Assembly: GCA_930367215.1 (NCBI GenBank)
Contig: OV884059.1
Location: forward strand, 244,217,803 to 244,281,802
Direction of reading: 5' to 3'
From: Pollenia angustigena
Taxonomy: Eukaryota > Arthropoda > Insecta > Diptera > Polleniidae
Length of the DNA: 64,000 nt
This document shows positions 31,514-42,356 of the stretch, piece by piece. Numbering within the stretch: position 1 is the stretch's first letter; the number at the start of each line of letters is the position of its first letter. Both the position numbers and the translations under genes were made by a program. Below the pieces are notes generated by a model. It did not search any database and had not been told where the DNA came from. It was given only the letters and a program-made list of their open reading frames with translations.

Positions 31514-31600
31514 GTTAGATTATATATAAAACAGATCGAAAGCAGATATAAAGCAGATCAAAAGCAGATATAAAGCAGATCATATATAATTTCAAATACA
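31514..31600 (+). repeat. Leader with AGATATAAAGCA repeats (copy B)
   Basis: Three to four tandem copies of GATCGAAAGCAGATATAAAG-type sequence between the ATPase end and the next gene start (31621). Confidence 0.7.
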
Positions 31601-31620
31601 AACACATGCATACAAAAATC

Positions 31621-32842
31621 ATGAGTAAGAATAATGAATTTTTAAAAGATATTGTTGAAACCAGAGCGGTATTAAAGTAAAAATTTAAAAATATTAAATT
31701 TAATGAAATAGAGAAAGTTAATATGTGAGAAGAAACCTTTAAGCCTATAACAACCTTTAAAACATATAATAAAAAAAACTTGATATGTAAGACAAAATAA
31801 TCTTCTGGAACAGTACGATCGCCATCATATCAATCACTGTTTTCACCATCATCTCCATCACAATATAAATCTAATTTAAATCAGAATCTTTCTTATATGG
31901 ATTATGATGATGATGATATCGATAATAACGAAGCTGGTTTTAATAATTAAAATAGATCTAATTCCAATATGGATTATGATGATGATGATATTGATATTGA
32001 TATTGATATTGATAATGTATCTAGTTTGGTGAGGTTAAATGGAGAAAATAAATCTAATAATGATATGGATATTGATGATGATGACCATTACAATGAAGAT
32101 AATAATGATAACAAAGTCCAAAATGTAAACAACTTAAAAAGAATAAGAACATTTAGCAACAACACATCTACTCTACCTAATATAAAGAGAAAGAAAAATA
32201 ACATGAAAATTTTTCAATTAACAAAAGCAACGACAACAGCAAAACCTAACAATACTAAAAAATATATTTCACTTAAAACAACAACATCCTCAGCGCAAGT
32301 CACAACTATATGAGAATATTATGTTGTTAGTAAATAATAAAATGATTGATGGAATCTATGGATTTAATATAGACCATGCTGGAAATTGGCGATATGGAAC
32401 AAACAAACTTACATTTAATAACGATAACACTTTATATATAGGGGATACAAAATTGAAATTGACACCAGGATTATTTGAACTATTATTTCCACATAAAACC
32501 TTTACATTATAATAAAATAGATTTAAAAAAATATGAAGATACAAATTTATACAGACGTAACTATCAGTCAAATAAACAAATAAAAGGAACTAAAGCATTT
32601 AAGTATAAACGTATTAAAAAAAAATATTCAGTACAAAGCTTAATAATTTTACTAAAGGAAGTGAATTTTCCTTAAAATTAGTAGAAAAACGTAAACCAAA
32701 CTATATATATTGGAATGATCCGAATGAATTGGTCGACAGATTACGTTTACTCCTTTCATCGCAAGGTGCTGGTCATAATAACCATAAAAACGAGATAATA
32801 TTAATTATTGAGGAACTTAGAGAAGCAAATATAATTTATTAA
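31621..32842 (+). pseudogene. Second gene of the virus-like module, broken
   Basis: Starts MSKNNEFLKDIVETRAVL, then several stops, a serine/proline stretch, an acidic DDDDID tract duplicated at 31897 and 31969, and a lysine-rich region. The C-terminal half (from about 32321) has YGFNIDHAGNWRYGTNKL, TPGLFELLF and, after a frameshift near 32500, NDPNELVDRLRLLL-type sequence and an end with EIILIIEELREANIIY. From memory the TPGL-ELLF and DPNEL-RL-LL segments occur together in proteins of arthropod Polinton/virus-like elements, role unknown. At least five disruptions. The two open frames at 31969-32313 and 32321-32512 are pieces of this one gene. Confidence 0.55.
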
Positions 32843-32846
32843 AAAC

Positions 32847-32939
32847 ATGAGTTTTATAAATAAATTTGGAGAAAGCATAACACCTAAGTATACATTTAAC
32901 GATTCAAAACAAAGATCAATTCTATTGATCTTGGTGTAA
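32847..32939 (+). pseudogene. Start of a third virus-like gene, truncated
   Basis: Thirty codons beginning MSFINKFGES, five bases after the previous stop, same strand. The start resembles the N-termini of the gene that usually follows in such modules, but too little remains for a firm call. It ends in a stop and the module is lost beyond. Confidence 0.4.
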
Positions 32940-33172
32940 GCAATCATATTTTTTATATGCATAAAAAATAATATCTGGAGGATAGAATAAATTGCAAACA
33001 ATAACTAATCGATATGGTGAACAATAATTATGATTGGTCAGATTATAATAATACGTGTGGTCCAGATATTTGTTCCTGTTCCCCGCTTTAAGAAAACAAA
33101 AGAATCTATCATAATAAAATGTATTATTTTCTAAGTCATAAACATAGTTTCTTTTTTTGTAAAATCATATCG
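32940..33172. other. Spacer, nothing recognised
   Basis: AT-rich. May hold the last decayed remains of the virus-like module. Confidence 0.4.
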
Positions 33173-33427
33173 AGTCATAACCGCAAAAAAAGCTTAAGTA
33201 ACACCATTTTCCATTTTCGTTTTTTTTAATAAACGACTTTATTGGCAACACTTGCATTATCTCCTAAAATGTCATGGTCACATTAGGAACCGTTACGATT
33301 CTAAAGCAAAAACAATTTTATCTCAAGCGACAATATTCATACAAAATTTTTATGAAATAAAATAAAAAAAACCTTCTACTGTAAAATTTTTTTTTTGTCA
33401 CTTAAGCTTTTTTTGCGGTTATGACTC
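33173..33427. mobile_element. MITE with ~28-bp perfect inverted ends
   Basis: 255 bp. Ends GAGTCATAACCGCAAAAAAA and its reverse complement at 33400-33427, both continuing to GCTTAAGT. The interior (ATGCAAGTGTTGCCA on the other strand, GTAACGGTTCC) is shared with decayed copies at about 25980-26110 and with the end at 37310-37335. Confidence 0.8.
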
Positions 33428-33469
33428 TATATTTGCATACAAACATAAAATAAATTTATCACGTACAAA

Positions 33470-33643
33470 TGTACACTGAAATGTAATGCATTAATCAAAA
33501 ATAAAATCGGTTTTAATTAAATCAAGGAAATTAAACGTTTAATTGATAATATTAATTTGTTTACTGGTGCAAAATTAATTAATTTTTTAATTAATATCAC
33601 ATATTTTTTAATTGAAATCGATTTTTATTTTTTTTCTGTGTAG
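33470..33643. mobile_element. Small MITE with TACACNGAAA ends
   Basis: About 174 bp between TACACTGAAATG and TTTTTTTTCTGTGTA; AAATCG and AATTAAAT blocks near both ends are inverted. Related ends occur at about 6757, 42480 and 52894. Confidence 0.55.
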
Positions 33644-34545
33644 AGTTTCTACGCGGGAAAGAATTCCTGTGAATCCCCTATTTTTTAAAATTATTATTTT
33701 TTCCGGGAATTTTCGGGAATTTCAAATGAAATTTTTTGAAATTTTAATTTGTTAGCATCCTTAATGAACGAGCAATAAAAATATATTCTTTACTAAAATT
33801 ACTAAAATCTTTCTACAAATCGATCTATTTTTCCTACGCCAATAAATAAACGGTCTTATTAATTGTTGATGAAATGTCTAAAAAGCTTCTTGAAGTAGAA
33901 AATGAAAATGTACACGATACACCATCACCACACCAGATGTTGCACCATCTACAAATTCTAATAAAATAAATGTAAAGAAAATACAAAAGCCTGAAAATAT
34001 CTTAAAAAAAGATTTTGACGTCTATTGGGTTACGGGTAACAGGCCAACAAATTTAAAATCTTTGTATGATGCGCTTCTTACTATAAAACCAACGTCTATA
34101 GAAAGCGAGAGCACGTTTTCGGTAGCAGGCAATATACATATAAAGAAGGATTAGAAATAGAATCTCTGATAAGCTTTGAAATGCTTAAATTAATGCTAAA
34201 AAAATTTTCTTAGAAGAAAATTAATTTTACCATGTTGCCATTTATAATAACTACTAAATATTAATAAGTTTTTATGATTCGTGATCTCCAAAAAAAAAAA
34301 AAAAAAATAAATATATAATTCATATGTACATATGAATGTAACAATTTATTTGGTTTTGTTTTAGTTTTCTATTTTTTTTTTTTGGACTGTTGTATAGTTG
34401 TATATTCTTTTAAAAAAGTGAAAACTTTTGTCTGGAACTCATTTAATGAAATCATTGTTTTACTCAACGAATCCCGGGATTCCCGGGAATAAGATTTTTT
34501 GTTTCGTGTCCCGGGAATAGAAAAAGTCCGGGAAATTAGAAACCA
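33644..34545 (+). pseudogene. hAT element with transposase C-terminal remnant
   Basis: Left end AGTTTCTACGCGGGAA and right end TCCGGGAAATTAGAAACC are inverted relatives with CCCGGGAAT repeats nearby. Between about 33990 and 34140 the + strand reads DFDVYWVTGNRPTNLKSLY then DALLTIKPTSIESESTFSVA, the hAT C-terminal dimerisation domain (hATC). Upstream coding sequence is deleted and the frame ends in stops after KKD. No 8-bp duplication found. Confidence 0.75.
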
Positions 34546-34734
34546 TAATTTAGACATTTATCCCATGAAAAATTGCATTAAAATGTAACCTATGCAGCGC
34601 TTCATTGGATCAATGAAACATTACATTAGATCTATGAATATTTGGATGAATACTTTCAATAAAGTAAAAAACATTTTTTTTTTTTTTGTTATTTTTTTTC
34701 TTACTTTATTTTTTATTTTTTTTCTGTCTCTGTC
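34546..34734. other. Spacer with poly-T run
   Basis: No gene. Holds a run of T with few interruptions at about 34675-34725. Confidence 0.4.
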
Positions 34735-34800
34735 GGGAATCGATCACGTAACCTTGGTGCTGATAGACTAGCTCACTACCAGCTAGTCTACCGGGGCAGT
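34735..34800 (-). repeat. tRNA-like repeat
   Basis: On the - strand: CCCCGGTAGACTAGCTGGTAGTGAGCTAG, then CAAGGTTACGTGATCGATTCCC. These resemble a D-arm/A box and a B box. AGACTAGCTCACT (+ strand) also occurs at 41590 in the same setting. Probably a tRNA-derived SINE fragment rather than a tRNA gene, since no clean acceptor stem forms. Confidence 0.5.
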
Positions 34801-35372
34801 GTAGTTTTTGGATAAAAAAACTATGGTTTTTTACTCAATTAAGAGCGTATATATGAGATTAAATTGTCCATAACAACAATAACAACGTTGATTGAAAGCT
34901 TTTGGTTCATTACTAAAATGACGTTTTTCATTGTCATAATGAAAATTTAAATTTATGAAAGCTTTATTGAAATATGTTGCTTTTATAAAAAATTTTTGAT
35001 TTCATATATTTAATGACATATTACATTAGATGTATGAAATAATTAAATCTTACATTTTTTGATTAACAATTAAAATTTTTTTTAAGGAAACTATAGTTTT
35101 GTATTAATTTATGAATATAGTTATGTTTGTATATTGTTCTTTTATGTTCCCAATTAAAATTTTTTGTTAAACTTGGACAAACTTAAGTTTTCATATATCC
35201 AATGAAAATGTTTGACGTATTTACGAAATCCAATGAATTTCATTTGAAAAATAAAAAGGTTTCATATTACAAAAAAAGACAATTATGAAAAGGAACAATT
35301 AGCAGATTTTATAAAATATTTATTTATTTATTTATTTATTTCTAAGTTAAAATTCTTGCATTAGTTTATTTC
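34801..35372. other. AT-rich spacer with (TTTA)n microsatellite
   Basis: Microsatellite of TTTA at about 35316-35342. GGTTTCATATTACAAAAAAAG near 35260 recurs at about 35860. No gene. Confidence 0.5.
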
Positions 35373-35712
35373 ATATTAGCTTATCCCCGATGCGTTTTGC
35401 TACCCTCATCGAAATAAAATTAGTAAAAAATTTTAAAACAGATTTTGTGAATTGATAACTGTTCTTCCTCCGTCTATCAACCCATCCATTTTTATTTTAA
35501 AATTTATAACTTACTATAATATTGGCTTTAGCCACGTTTGAAGACTCTAGCCATAATAGTTCTTCAGGTGGTATTACTTTTATTTTCGATGTTCACGTGA
35601 CGCTACTGTACAAATTTCCGGTAAATCGCCTCAGTAGTTTAGGAGTCTATAAACTAACAAACAAACGTACAAACATTTTTCATTTTTATATACACAAGTA
35701 TATAGATAGATA
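35373..35712. repeat. Short copy of the ~400-bp repeat family
   Basis: Begins ATTAGCTTATCCCCGATGCG and ends ACTAACAAACAAACG...TATATAGATAG. It contains GCCACGTTTGAAGACTCTAG and the tail CGCCTCAGTAGTTTAGGAGT. Same ends as 7203-8046 but with less than one full interior unit. Confidence 0.65.
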
Positions 35713-36091
35713 ATCAAAAACCGGAGCATATGCTCAACTACTACTCACATATATCTTTGTTTTTTTTAGGAATTTTCGGATGAGGACTGTTATAAAAAAA
35801 AGTTTTATGAAATTTAAAGTTGTCACGTACATTTGTAGAATTCATTCGAAAAATAAAAATGTTTTATATTACAAAAAAAGATTATCCAACATTGTTGTAT
35901 CTACACCATAGTTAACCAAAACTCTCATTAAATGAAATGCGTCTGTATTGGATAACATAACATTGCCCAGCAAACACAAAACTAAGCATTGCCAATGTAA
36001 TGAATTTTATGAATATTATTTTTAGATGAAAGTACAGATATTAATGATCTTTGTCAACTGGTTGTCTGTGTAAGATGCATTAATGAACATT
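35713..36091. other. Spacer, nothing firmly recognised
   Basis: CCCAGCAAACACAAAA at about 35970 faintly resembles the CCCTGCAAAT end of the MITE family next door. No gene. Confidence 0.35.
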
Positions 36092-36637
36092 TTAATGTTT
36101 TATAAATTTTAAGTCGGAAAAAATTTGTTCGCAGCAATATGTAGAAGGAAAAAGCGATAACAATTTCAAAGCATTTCTTTTTAACTCTGGAAAATCTAAA
36201 TCACTTAGATTTTTCCAGAATTCTATTCCCATTTTTCCCGGAGCTTGGACTTCGGTACGAAGAAATATAAGTTCTGAAGTTGTATCAGCTAGAAAAGCTA
36301 GATCTGATATGAATTGTGTATCTTTTAAAAAACTTTTTGCCGACTCATCGATATTTTCTTTTTCTAAAAACTCTAAGACTTCCTCTTTTAAATCATATAG
36401 CCGGTTAAGGCACTCGCCACGACTGAGCCAACGTATCTCAGTGAACATTTTAAGATCTTTGAAAGCTGCGTTTTTAGATGTTAAAATTTTTTCAAATTTT
36501 CGATGAGTGAGGGCATTGTGTCCTCCTCTTATTTTATTTATAATGCGCTCTGCAGTCTTCATAGTAGAGTCTTGAGTAATAAATTTAGATGCAAGCGCCG
36601 CTTGATGGCCAAACACGCTTGTAAAATGTAGCCCCAC
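36092..36637 (-). pseudogene. hAT transposase remnant with internal deletion
   Basis: 181-codon frame. The N-terminal part has FKDLKMFTEIRWLSRGECLN and RLYDLKEEVLEFLEKEN, typical of hAT transposases of the ZBED/SCAND3-like group. At ISDLAFLADTTSEL it is followed directly by KLLSLFPSTYCCEQIFSDLK, the hATC end that should lie some 150 residues later. So the middle is deleted, probably with catalytic residues. The 5' end joins the MITE arm at 36638-36845, which may be this element's own leader. Confidence 0.8.
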
Positions 36638-36845
36638 AAGGGACTTGGACTAGTCCAAAAGTAACCCAAACGAATGGAAAAACATGGTTTATTTAACAGT
36701 ACGATGTCCTATGGCAGGACCATATAACCCAGCTTTGGATTTCAAAGGAGTAGTCTTAAAACTACTCCGTGGTATACTCAAGAGGATTAGTTTTGAAGTC
36801 GTTTAAAAACGAAAACAAATATTTAATATTATTTGCAGGGATACT
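36638..36845. repeat. Arm of the GGACTAGTCC MITE family joined to the hAT remnant
   Basis: Reverse complement of the right part of 26471-26817 (CCACAAGGGAC, GGACTAGTCC, ACCATATAACCCAGCTTTGG, CGTGGTATACTCAAGAGGAT), ending ATTATTTGCAGGG. Only one terminus is present; the other side is the transposase remnant. Confidence 0.7.
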
Positions 36846-37335
36846 GCAAACCACAACACGATAAAGTCACAACAATAAACACATATACACGGCTCAGTGT
36901 AGCGTGACAATCAACGAACTTAAATGCCGACTGTAGCGTAGGCATCATCCCACATTCGAAAATTAAAAAGGTTTAATATTACAAAAAAAGTTTCATCCCA
37001 GGAATGGAAACACGGTTTTAACTTATTCTTATTTGTTACACACAAAAAATTTTTTAACGATGCAAACACAAATTATTTTATTTTTAAACCACCCATTCAG
37101 ACGGACAGATGGATAAATAAAAACTTTTTTTCTTATACAATTATAATTACTTACTCAAACCCATTCATGAATCATATTTTGTAGGGACCCAATTACAACA
37201 TTTTTATACCTCTCCTTAATAAAAATGTATACATACTCCCATCTAGGCATGATTCCAAATTTGTATGGAAAAAATGGAGACGAACGGGCACTACAAATAT
37301 TGAAAATGTTGTCGCTTAAGCTTTTTTGCGGTAAG
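36846..37335. repeat. Decayed MITE copy, inverted partner of 25970-26470
   Basis: GCATCATCCCACATTCGAAA, CCAGGAATGGAAACACGGTT and CATACTCCCATCTAGGCATG are reverse complements of 26140-26460. The right end TTAAGCTTTTTTGCGGTAA resembles the terminus of 33173-33427. The - strand frame (37155-37478) is incidental. Confidence 0.65.
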
Positions 37336-37869
37336 GGCTCGACATAATCAAAGAAAGTTTTTTTGTTTGTACCCTGCGGGAAATTTGTGTCAATTGGTCC
37401 AACAGAATGGTTCTGGGAGTTGTGAAAATAGAACAGGTACAAAAAGTAAAAACTCATGACCAGTGAAAGGAGAACCAATCATGTAACTGGTTTATGAAGA
37501 ACAAAAAGGTAGAAAAAGTAATTAATTACAGTACAGTCTTCACCGGTACTGTGATACATTTTTTTGGGACTTTCTAAAATTTGGCTCTTGAATTTAATTC
37601 TAGGACTTTTTTTTTGAAATAAAACTACATTGTATTGAAATAATACTACATTTTAGTAACTGTCACTAAACACGTCTATTGAGAATAGATTTGTGACTGG
37701 TCAAATGGTGTTAATTGACCCCCTCCAATGACAACGCCATGTAAAAGTGATAGGTCTAATTCATAGAAAGTGTTAAAACTAGAACCGGTCTCTACCACCA
37801 AAGACCTATCACGGGACTTGTTTGGTGTCAGTTCGCTTCCCTCTAGGGTAATGTAAATTTATGCTTTTA
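37336..37869. other. Spacer, nothing recognised
   Basis: No gene or repeat boundary identified. Confidence 0.4.
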
Positions 37870-38507
37870 TTATACCCACACCACAATAGTGGAGAGGATA
37901 TTATGCATTTGTTCTGATGTATGTAACGCCTTAAAATATTGGTCCTAGACCCACCTTAATGTATACCGAGAATCACTTTCTGAGACGAACTAACGATGTC
38001 CGTCCGGCTGGCTGTAACCGTGTGCGCAGAGTACAGGTCGCAATTTTTGAGATAATTTGATAAAATTTGAGTCATAGGTTCTTATTGGCACAAGTACCAA
38101 GCCTATGGGCCGAATCGTGGGACCACGAGGGAAGATAGGGGGAAATTTCTTCCTCTCAGAAACTATCCAACCGATTTTAATGAAATTTAAAACAAAGATA
38201 GAACCATATCTATATGGACACAAAATGTATGCATTTTTAAAAAAATAAGACCACGAGGGGAGATAGGGGCAATTTCTGCCTCTCAAACCGATTTTAGTGA
38301 AATTTAAAACATAGATAGATCCATATCTATAGGGACACATTAGCTATTCAGTTTTTGAAAAATAGCACCACAAGGGCAGGAAGGGGGCAATTTCTGCCTT
38401 TCACAAACTTTCAAACCGATTTAAATGAATTTTATAAACATAGATAAATCCATATTAATATGGACACATAAGCATGATGTGTTTTTAAATACTGTGGTGT
38501 AGGGTAT
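37870..38507. repeat. Dispersed fly repeat with GTCCGTC core and internal tandem repeats
   Basis: Ends TATACCCACACCAC and GTGGTGTAGGGTAT are inverted. Near the left end lie GGTCCTAGACCCACCTTAA and GATGTCCGTCCGGCTGGC. Three ~115-130-bp repeats start near 38116, 38250 and 38364 (GACCACGAGG..GATAGGGG). The 116-codon - strand frame reads the repeats and is not a gene. Same general design as 53759-56835. Confidence 0.7.
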
Positions 38508-38615
38508 CATATGGTCGGGAGAAAAGAAATGGCATTCTCTTTTCCCTTCTCTCCCAAAAGCTCAAGACTTGACGAGTAAAACTTGACGTGTGTGAACCAG
38601 CACTTACTCTCTATC
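38508..38615. repeat. Truncated relative of the 21599-22082 MITE
   Basis: Shares CTCAAGACTTGACG and the end GTGAACCAGCAC followed by TTA. The left half is lost at the junction with the preceding repeat. Confidence 0.65.
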
Positions 38616-39143
38616 AAAGTAATAAAAGGCATTGAAAAATACAGTTTTTTAATTTGCAGCAAAAAATGTAAACAAAGCAAAAATTTTGGTGCTGTTGCTA
38701 TTTTAAAGCAAGCAATTTAAACACTGGTGATAACCTATAAGATAAAAAAATGCTGGTACTTTTGTTTTTCATCTGGAACTTTTTGAATTTTTCTTAATAT
38801 TCGACCTATAAAGATAAAATTATACATTAAACTGAGTGATTAAGAACATGTAAGGGGAGCTTTTTGGTACTTTTTCTTTCTACATCTGGTACTTTGATTA
38901 ATTTTCGTTAATATTAGACATAGAAACATAAAATTAAACGTGCAACGTCCTGAGTGGATGACAATATATAAAGAAGTCTTTTTGACACTTTTTTGTTTTT
39001 CAATTGGTATTTTTTATACTGAACTTACAAAATTAAATAAACTCACGCAGAACATAAAATGTGAAAGGGAGGTTGGTCCCTCGCCAAATCGATCCACTTT
39101 GAAGGAAAAACTAAATGCTCGAAACAAATAAATTCATATATAC
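38616..39143. other. Spacer with weak ~120-bp repeats
   Basis: GGTACTTTTGTTTTTCATCTGG, GGTACTTTTTCTTTCTACATC and a third degenerate version near 38970 suggest old tandem repeats. The + strand frame at 38940-39131 resembles nothing known. Confidence 0.4.
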
Positions 39144-40086
39144 TAGGGTATTCATTTAATCGGGCTTTTGCTTTAATCGGTTAATCGCTCGATTAATTAA
39201 TCGAGGTTTTGGTTTAATCGGTTAATAATCGGTTAATTTTGTTATTGATCGGTTAACCGATAAAGTTTTTTTTATAAATTTAGTCATTTCAATAAATAAA
39301 AATATTTATTATTTAGAGTTAATTAGTAAAAAAAAACAATAACAACAATTCTAGAACTAAAGCGAGCAAACAGAAAAATAATTCATAACTATGTTATACA
39401 TACATATGTACGTATGTATTATGTACATATTTTGGTTAGTTTGGCACATTTCTTTAGTTTTGATAAAATTCTTTCATTAATCGTAGATGTTGGAGAAATC
39501 GAAAGTAACCCGTAATACAACATTTCTAATTTCTCAGTCCTTTAACTGGATTTTTTCGATTAATTCTGTTGTTGTGCTACTATCGAGAGTTTCTTCTGTT
39601 GGCAGGTCATCATCTAACTCATCCTGGCAAAGCTCAGCACCGAGCATTCTGCAAAAAAGTTAATTTCCGAATTCTTTTATTTCTGTTTTTGTACTGTATT
39701 TTAGGAATGAATTTCTTGAAGGAAATATATTGTATGAAAAAATATTTCTAAACACAACTTTTTTGGTGAAATTTTGTAACTTTTTTGGTGAACTTTGGTA
39801 CAGATAACATTGTAAAATTCTATAGATTGCATTGTAGAATGCATTTAAAAAAGCGAGTTGGTTCGCAACTGACGTTTTGGAACTCAACCATAATTTAAAA
39901 CACAAGAAATATGGTTTAATATTCAAAAAAAATCAAAAATTTTGTTACACCGGTTAATCGGTTAATCGACTTAAATTAACCGGTTTAATCGTTAATCGAA
40001 AAAAGCCAATTTTAAATTAACCGATCAGTTAATCGGGTAGTAATTAATCGGTTCACCGATTAACGGTTAACCGAATGAATACCCTA
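39144..40086 (-). mobile_element. hAT-like element with GGTTAATCG repeats, 8-bp duplication
   Basis: 943 bp. Ends TAGGGTATTCATT and AATGAATACCCTA, flanked by perfect ATATATAC duplications (39136-39143, 40087-40094). Both subterminal zones repeat GGTTAATCG or CGGTTAACCG about ten times in all. On the - strand around 39460-39530 a remnant reads SISPTSTINERI, like the hATC region of hAT transposases, and further upstream ELCQDELDDDLPTEE. Non-functional. Confidence 0.85.
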
Positions 40087-40094
40087 ATATATAC

Positions 40095-40589
40095 CTACTT
40101 AGATGAATTATGTTTTTTTCATATTTAGAAAAAAAAAATTATGGTCGACTTTTGACCATAAGGCGAGCACTAGTTATGATAATTATTTATTACAATTTAA
40201 GGTATTTATTTTGTTCTACTTATTGTGAGTTGGTTGACATTTTAGCATACACAATGTTAATAAAAAAGTGTTGACATTTTATAATGTTGACAAAATACGG
40301 TGTTGACATTATCCCGATCACTTGTATTCTTATGATCACCTAAAATGTTCGTAAATAAAATGCAAAAAAAGAAATAAAAATATGTTTTTCTTCTAAAATA
40401 TAAAAAAACCGAGAAAATTGACTGGCCATACCTGAACTTGGGTATACGTTCTCATAGTAAAAGTAAGGTATAAATAAGGATTAGGGTTAAGGTATTGAGG
40501 TCCATTAATATTAAGGCCAAACGTTGTAGCAGTGCGTACGCGTTAAATTGTATAAATTCAAAAAAATTTGAAATTTAAAAATAAATTTG
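40095..40589. other. AT-rich spacer, nothing recognised
   Basis: No gene or element boundary seen. Confidence 0.4.
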
Positions 40590-41480
40590 TAGTACACTAG
40601 CAACTGGTTATCCATTTTTCCACATTCAGCTATGATTTCGATGAACTTTTTTTTATAATGCATACGATTACGTACGTAAATAACCGCCTCTAGATTGGTT
40701 GCATCAGTCGTTCCCTTTGAGATAGTTTTCCACCAAGTTCTCGCACATTTCGGGCGGTATCTTTAGAACAAGTAATTTCTGGCTTGGAAGAGATCATACA
40801 AAATTTTCTTGGTTTGAGCAATATTTTCTGATGATTTAGTAAATAATTTTCCCGTGTGCGATAACGTGACGAATATTGGTTTTTAAATACTCTAACGTAA
40901 GGGGATTATCCGTGTAGACACGGTCTTTGACGTAGCCCAACAAACTTAGCATAACGGCGTCAAATCGCTTGATCTTAGTGACCAATTGATGTATCAAAAC
41001 TTAAAAACGACGGATTCTAGAAGCATTCCATACATCGATTGTATTGTGTGGTTCGTGGCATAGTCTTGTTGAAATCACATATCGTCCAGTTCATAATCGT
41101 CAGCTACAGGCCAAATCACTTTGGTTATCATACGGACGTAGCGCTCTGAATTGGCGGTAACGGTTCTTCGGGCGTTACTTTCGAAAAAATATGGCCCAAG
41201 CGATATTTTTGGCAGTGCGCACCTTGTAACGATGGCCAGATGTGAATGCATCTGGTACGATGCCAGTTTTAAATTTCCAAAAATATTGCGAAGTCCTTGC
41301 ACAGTATGTAGTTTTTGACGACCAAAATAACTCCGACTTTTGCAAATAGTGACCACGTTTCAACCATCACTTTTGTGGTTAGTTTAAACCATTTTAACGC
41401 GTTCTTGGGCTGGTAAACTAAACATGTTCGTAAATGGCAAACCTTTCACTAAATAAACAGCACTTCAAATGAAAACCTTG
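40590..41480 (-). pseudogene. Degenerate mariner-type transposase
   Basis: On the - strand, pieces match the transposase at 48792-49913: LGPYFFESNARRTVTANSER (around 41140-41200) parallels IGPYFFRNNAREAVTVNGDR. Further on, LGYVKDRVYTDNPLTLEYL parallels WGYVKSLVYANKPETLGEL. Many frameshifts and stops. Two overlapping short open frames at 41075-41363 are fragments of it. Inverted ends not recognised. Confidence 0.75.
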
Positions 41481-42356
41481 CTAGACCAGCAGTTTGGAAA
41501 CCACTACATGAGAATTGTATATAAAATATATTAAGCGGGCAATAGTAACTTTGAACTTTATCCCATTGTAGGGAATCCTAAACCCACGCATTGATAGACT
41601 AGCTCACTCCTAAGTAACCCGCCCGGGGTACCCAAAAAATTTATTACTTTGCTTCATCGCACAAATTAAAAATATAAATAATAATAATGAAAATATTATT
41701 TTCGTTGTGTGAAGGTTATGTGAAGAAATAAAAATAAATTAAAACTTTAGGGATTTAAGATTTTGTCATTAGTGAAATGCATTCAATACATATAAAATAT
41801 CTTTAATACATGGAAACCCTACCATGAATAAGACAAAGGAAATGTTGTGCCGGTAAAAAATATAGAATATAGAACTATAATTGTTATCGTATGTTAAAAA
41901 TATCCAGCAATCAACAAAAAAAACTGACAGCAAATTTGAGGCTCATCGAAAATCTTCTGAAGCTGAAGATCGTGTATGTCAAGCTGTAAAGGACATAGAA
42001 GTAAAGTTTCATGCTCTTAAATCTTATAGGAAAATTAAAATATGAGTTTAGATTCTCAAAGTCATCCAGTTTGTAACTTTTTGTGGCCGAGTGTCAAGCC
42101 AGAGGTTGCTGAAGTAAGGTGTAGTGCAGAGAGCTGTTTTGGGTCCTCTCTTTGTTTTCTATGTATTTGAATAGCTTTTTTCAGGTGATTAAACCGGAAA
42201 CATGTTGCGCGTTTGCATTTACTTATAAATGGCGGCAGTTCACAGTAAATACTCTATTTGGAAATAAATAGTGTACTGGATCGGGTCAGCGATTGGATGT
42301 CGTCAAATTTTTTAATGTTAAATATAACAAAGACAATCACATTAAAATTGGTTCAA
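41481..42356. other. Spacer containing a second tRNA-like fragment
   Basis: At about 41570-41640, GATAGACTAGCTCACTCC and the flanking GGGAATCCTAAACCC parallel the tRNA-like repeat at 34735-34800. The remainder shows no gene. Confidence 0.4.

Noticed and set aside
31969..32313. Independent acidic protein gene (DDDDIDIDID)
   Set aside because: It is an open piece of a larger broken gene starting at 31621, with stops on either side and a duplicated acidic tract.
34735..34800. True tRNA gene on the - strand
   Set aside because: Only partial arms pair; a second fragment at 41570 shows it is a dispersed repeat.
37990..38340. 116-codon - strand frame with repeated CPYRYGSI motif
   Set aside because: Encodes the internal tandem repeat of a dispersed element; no protein family match.
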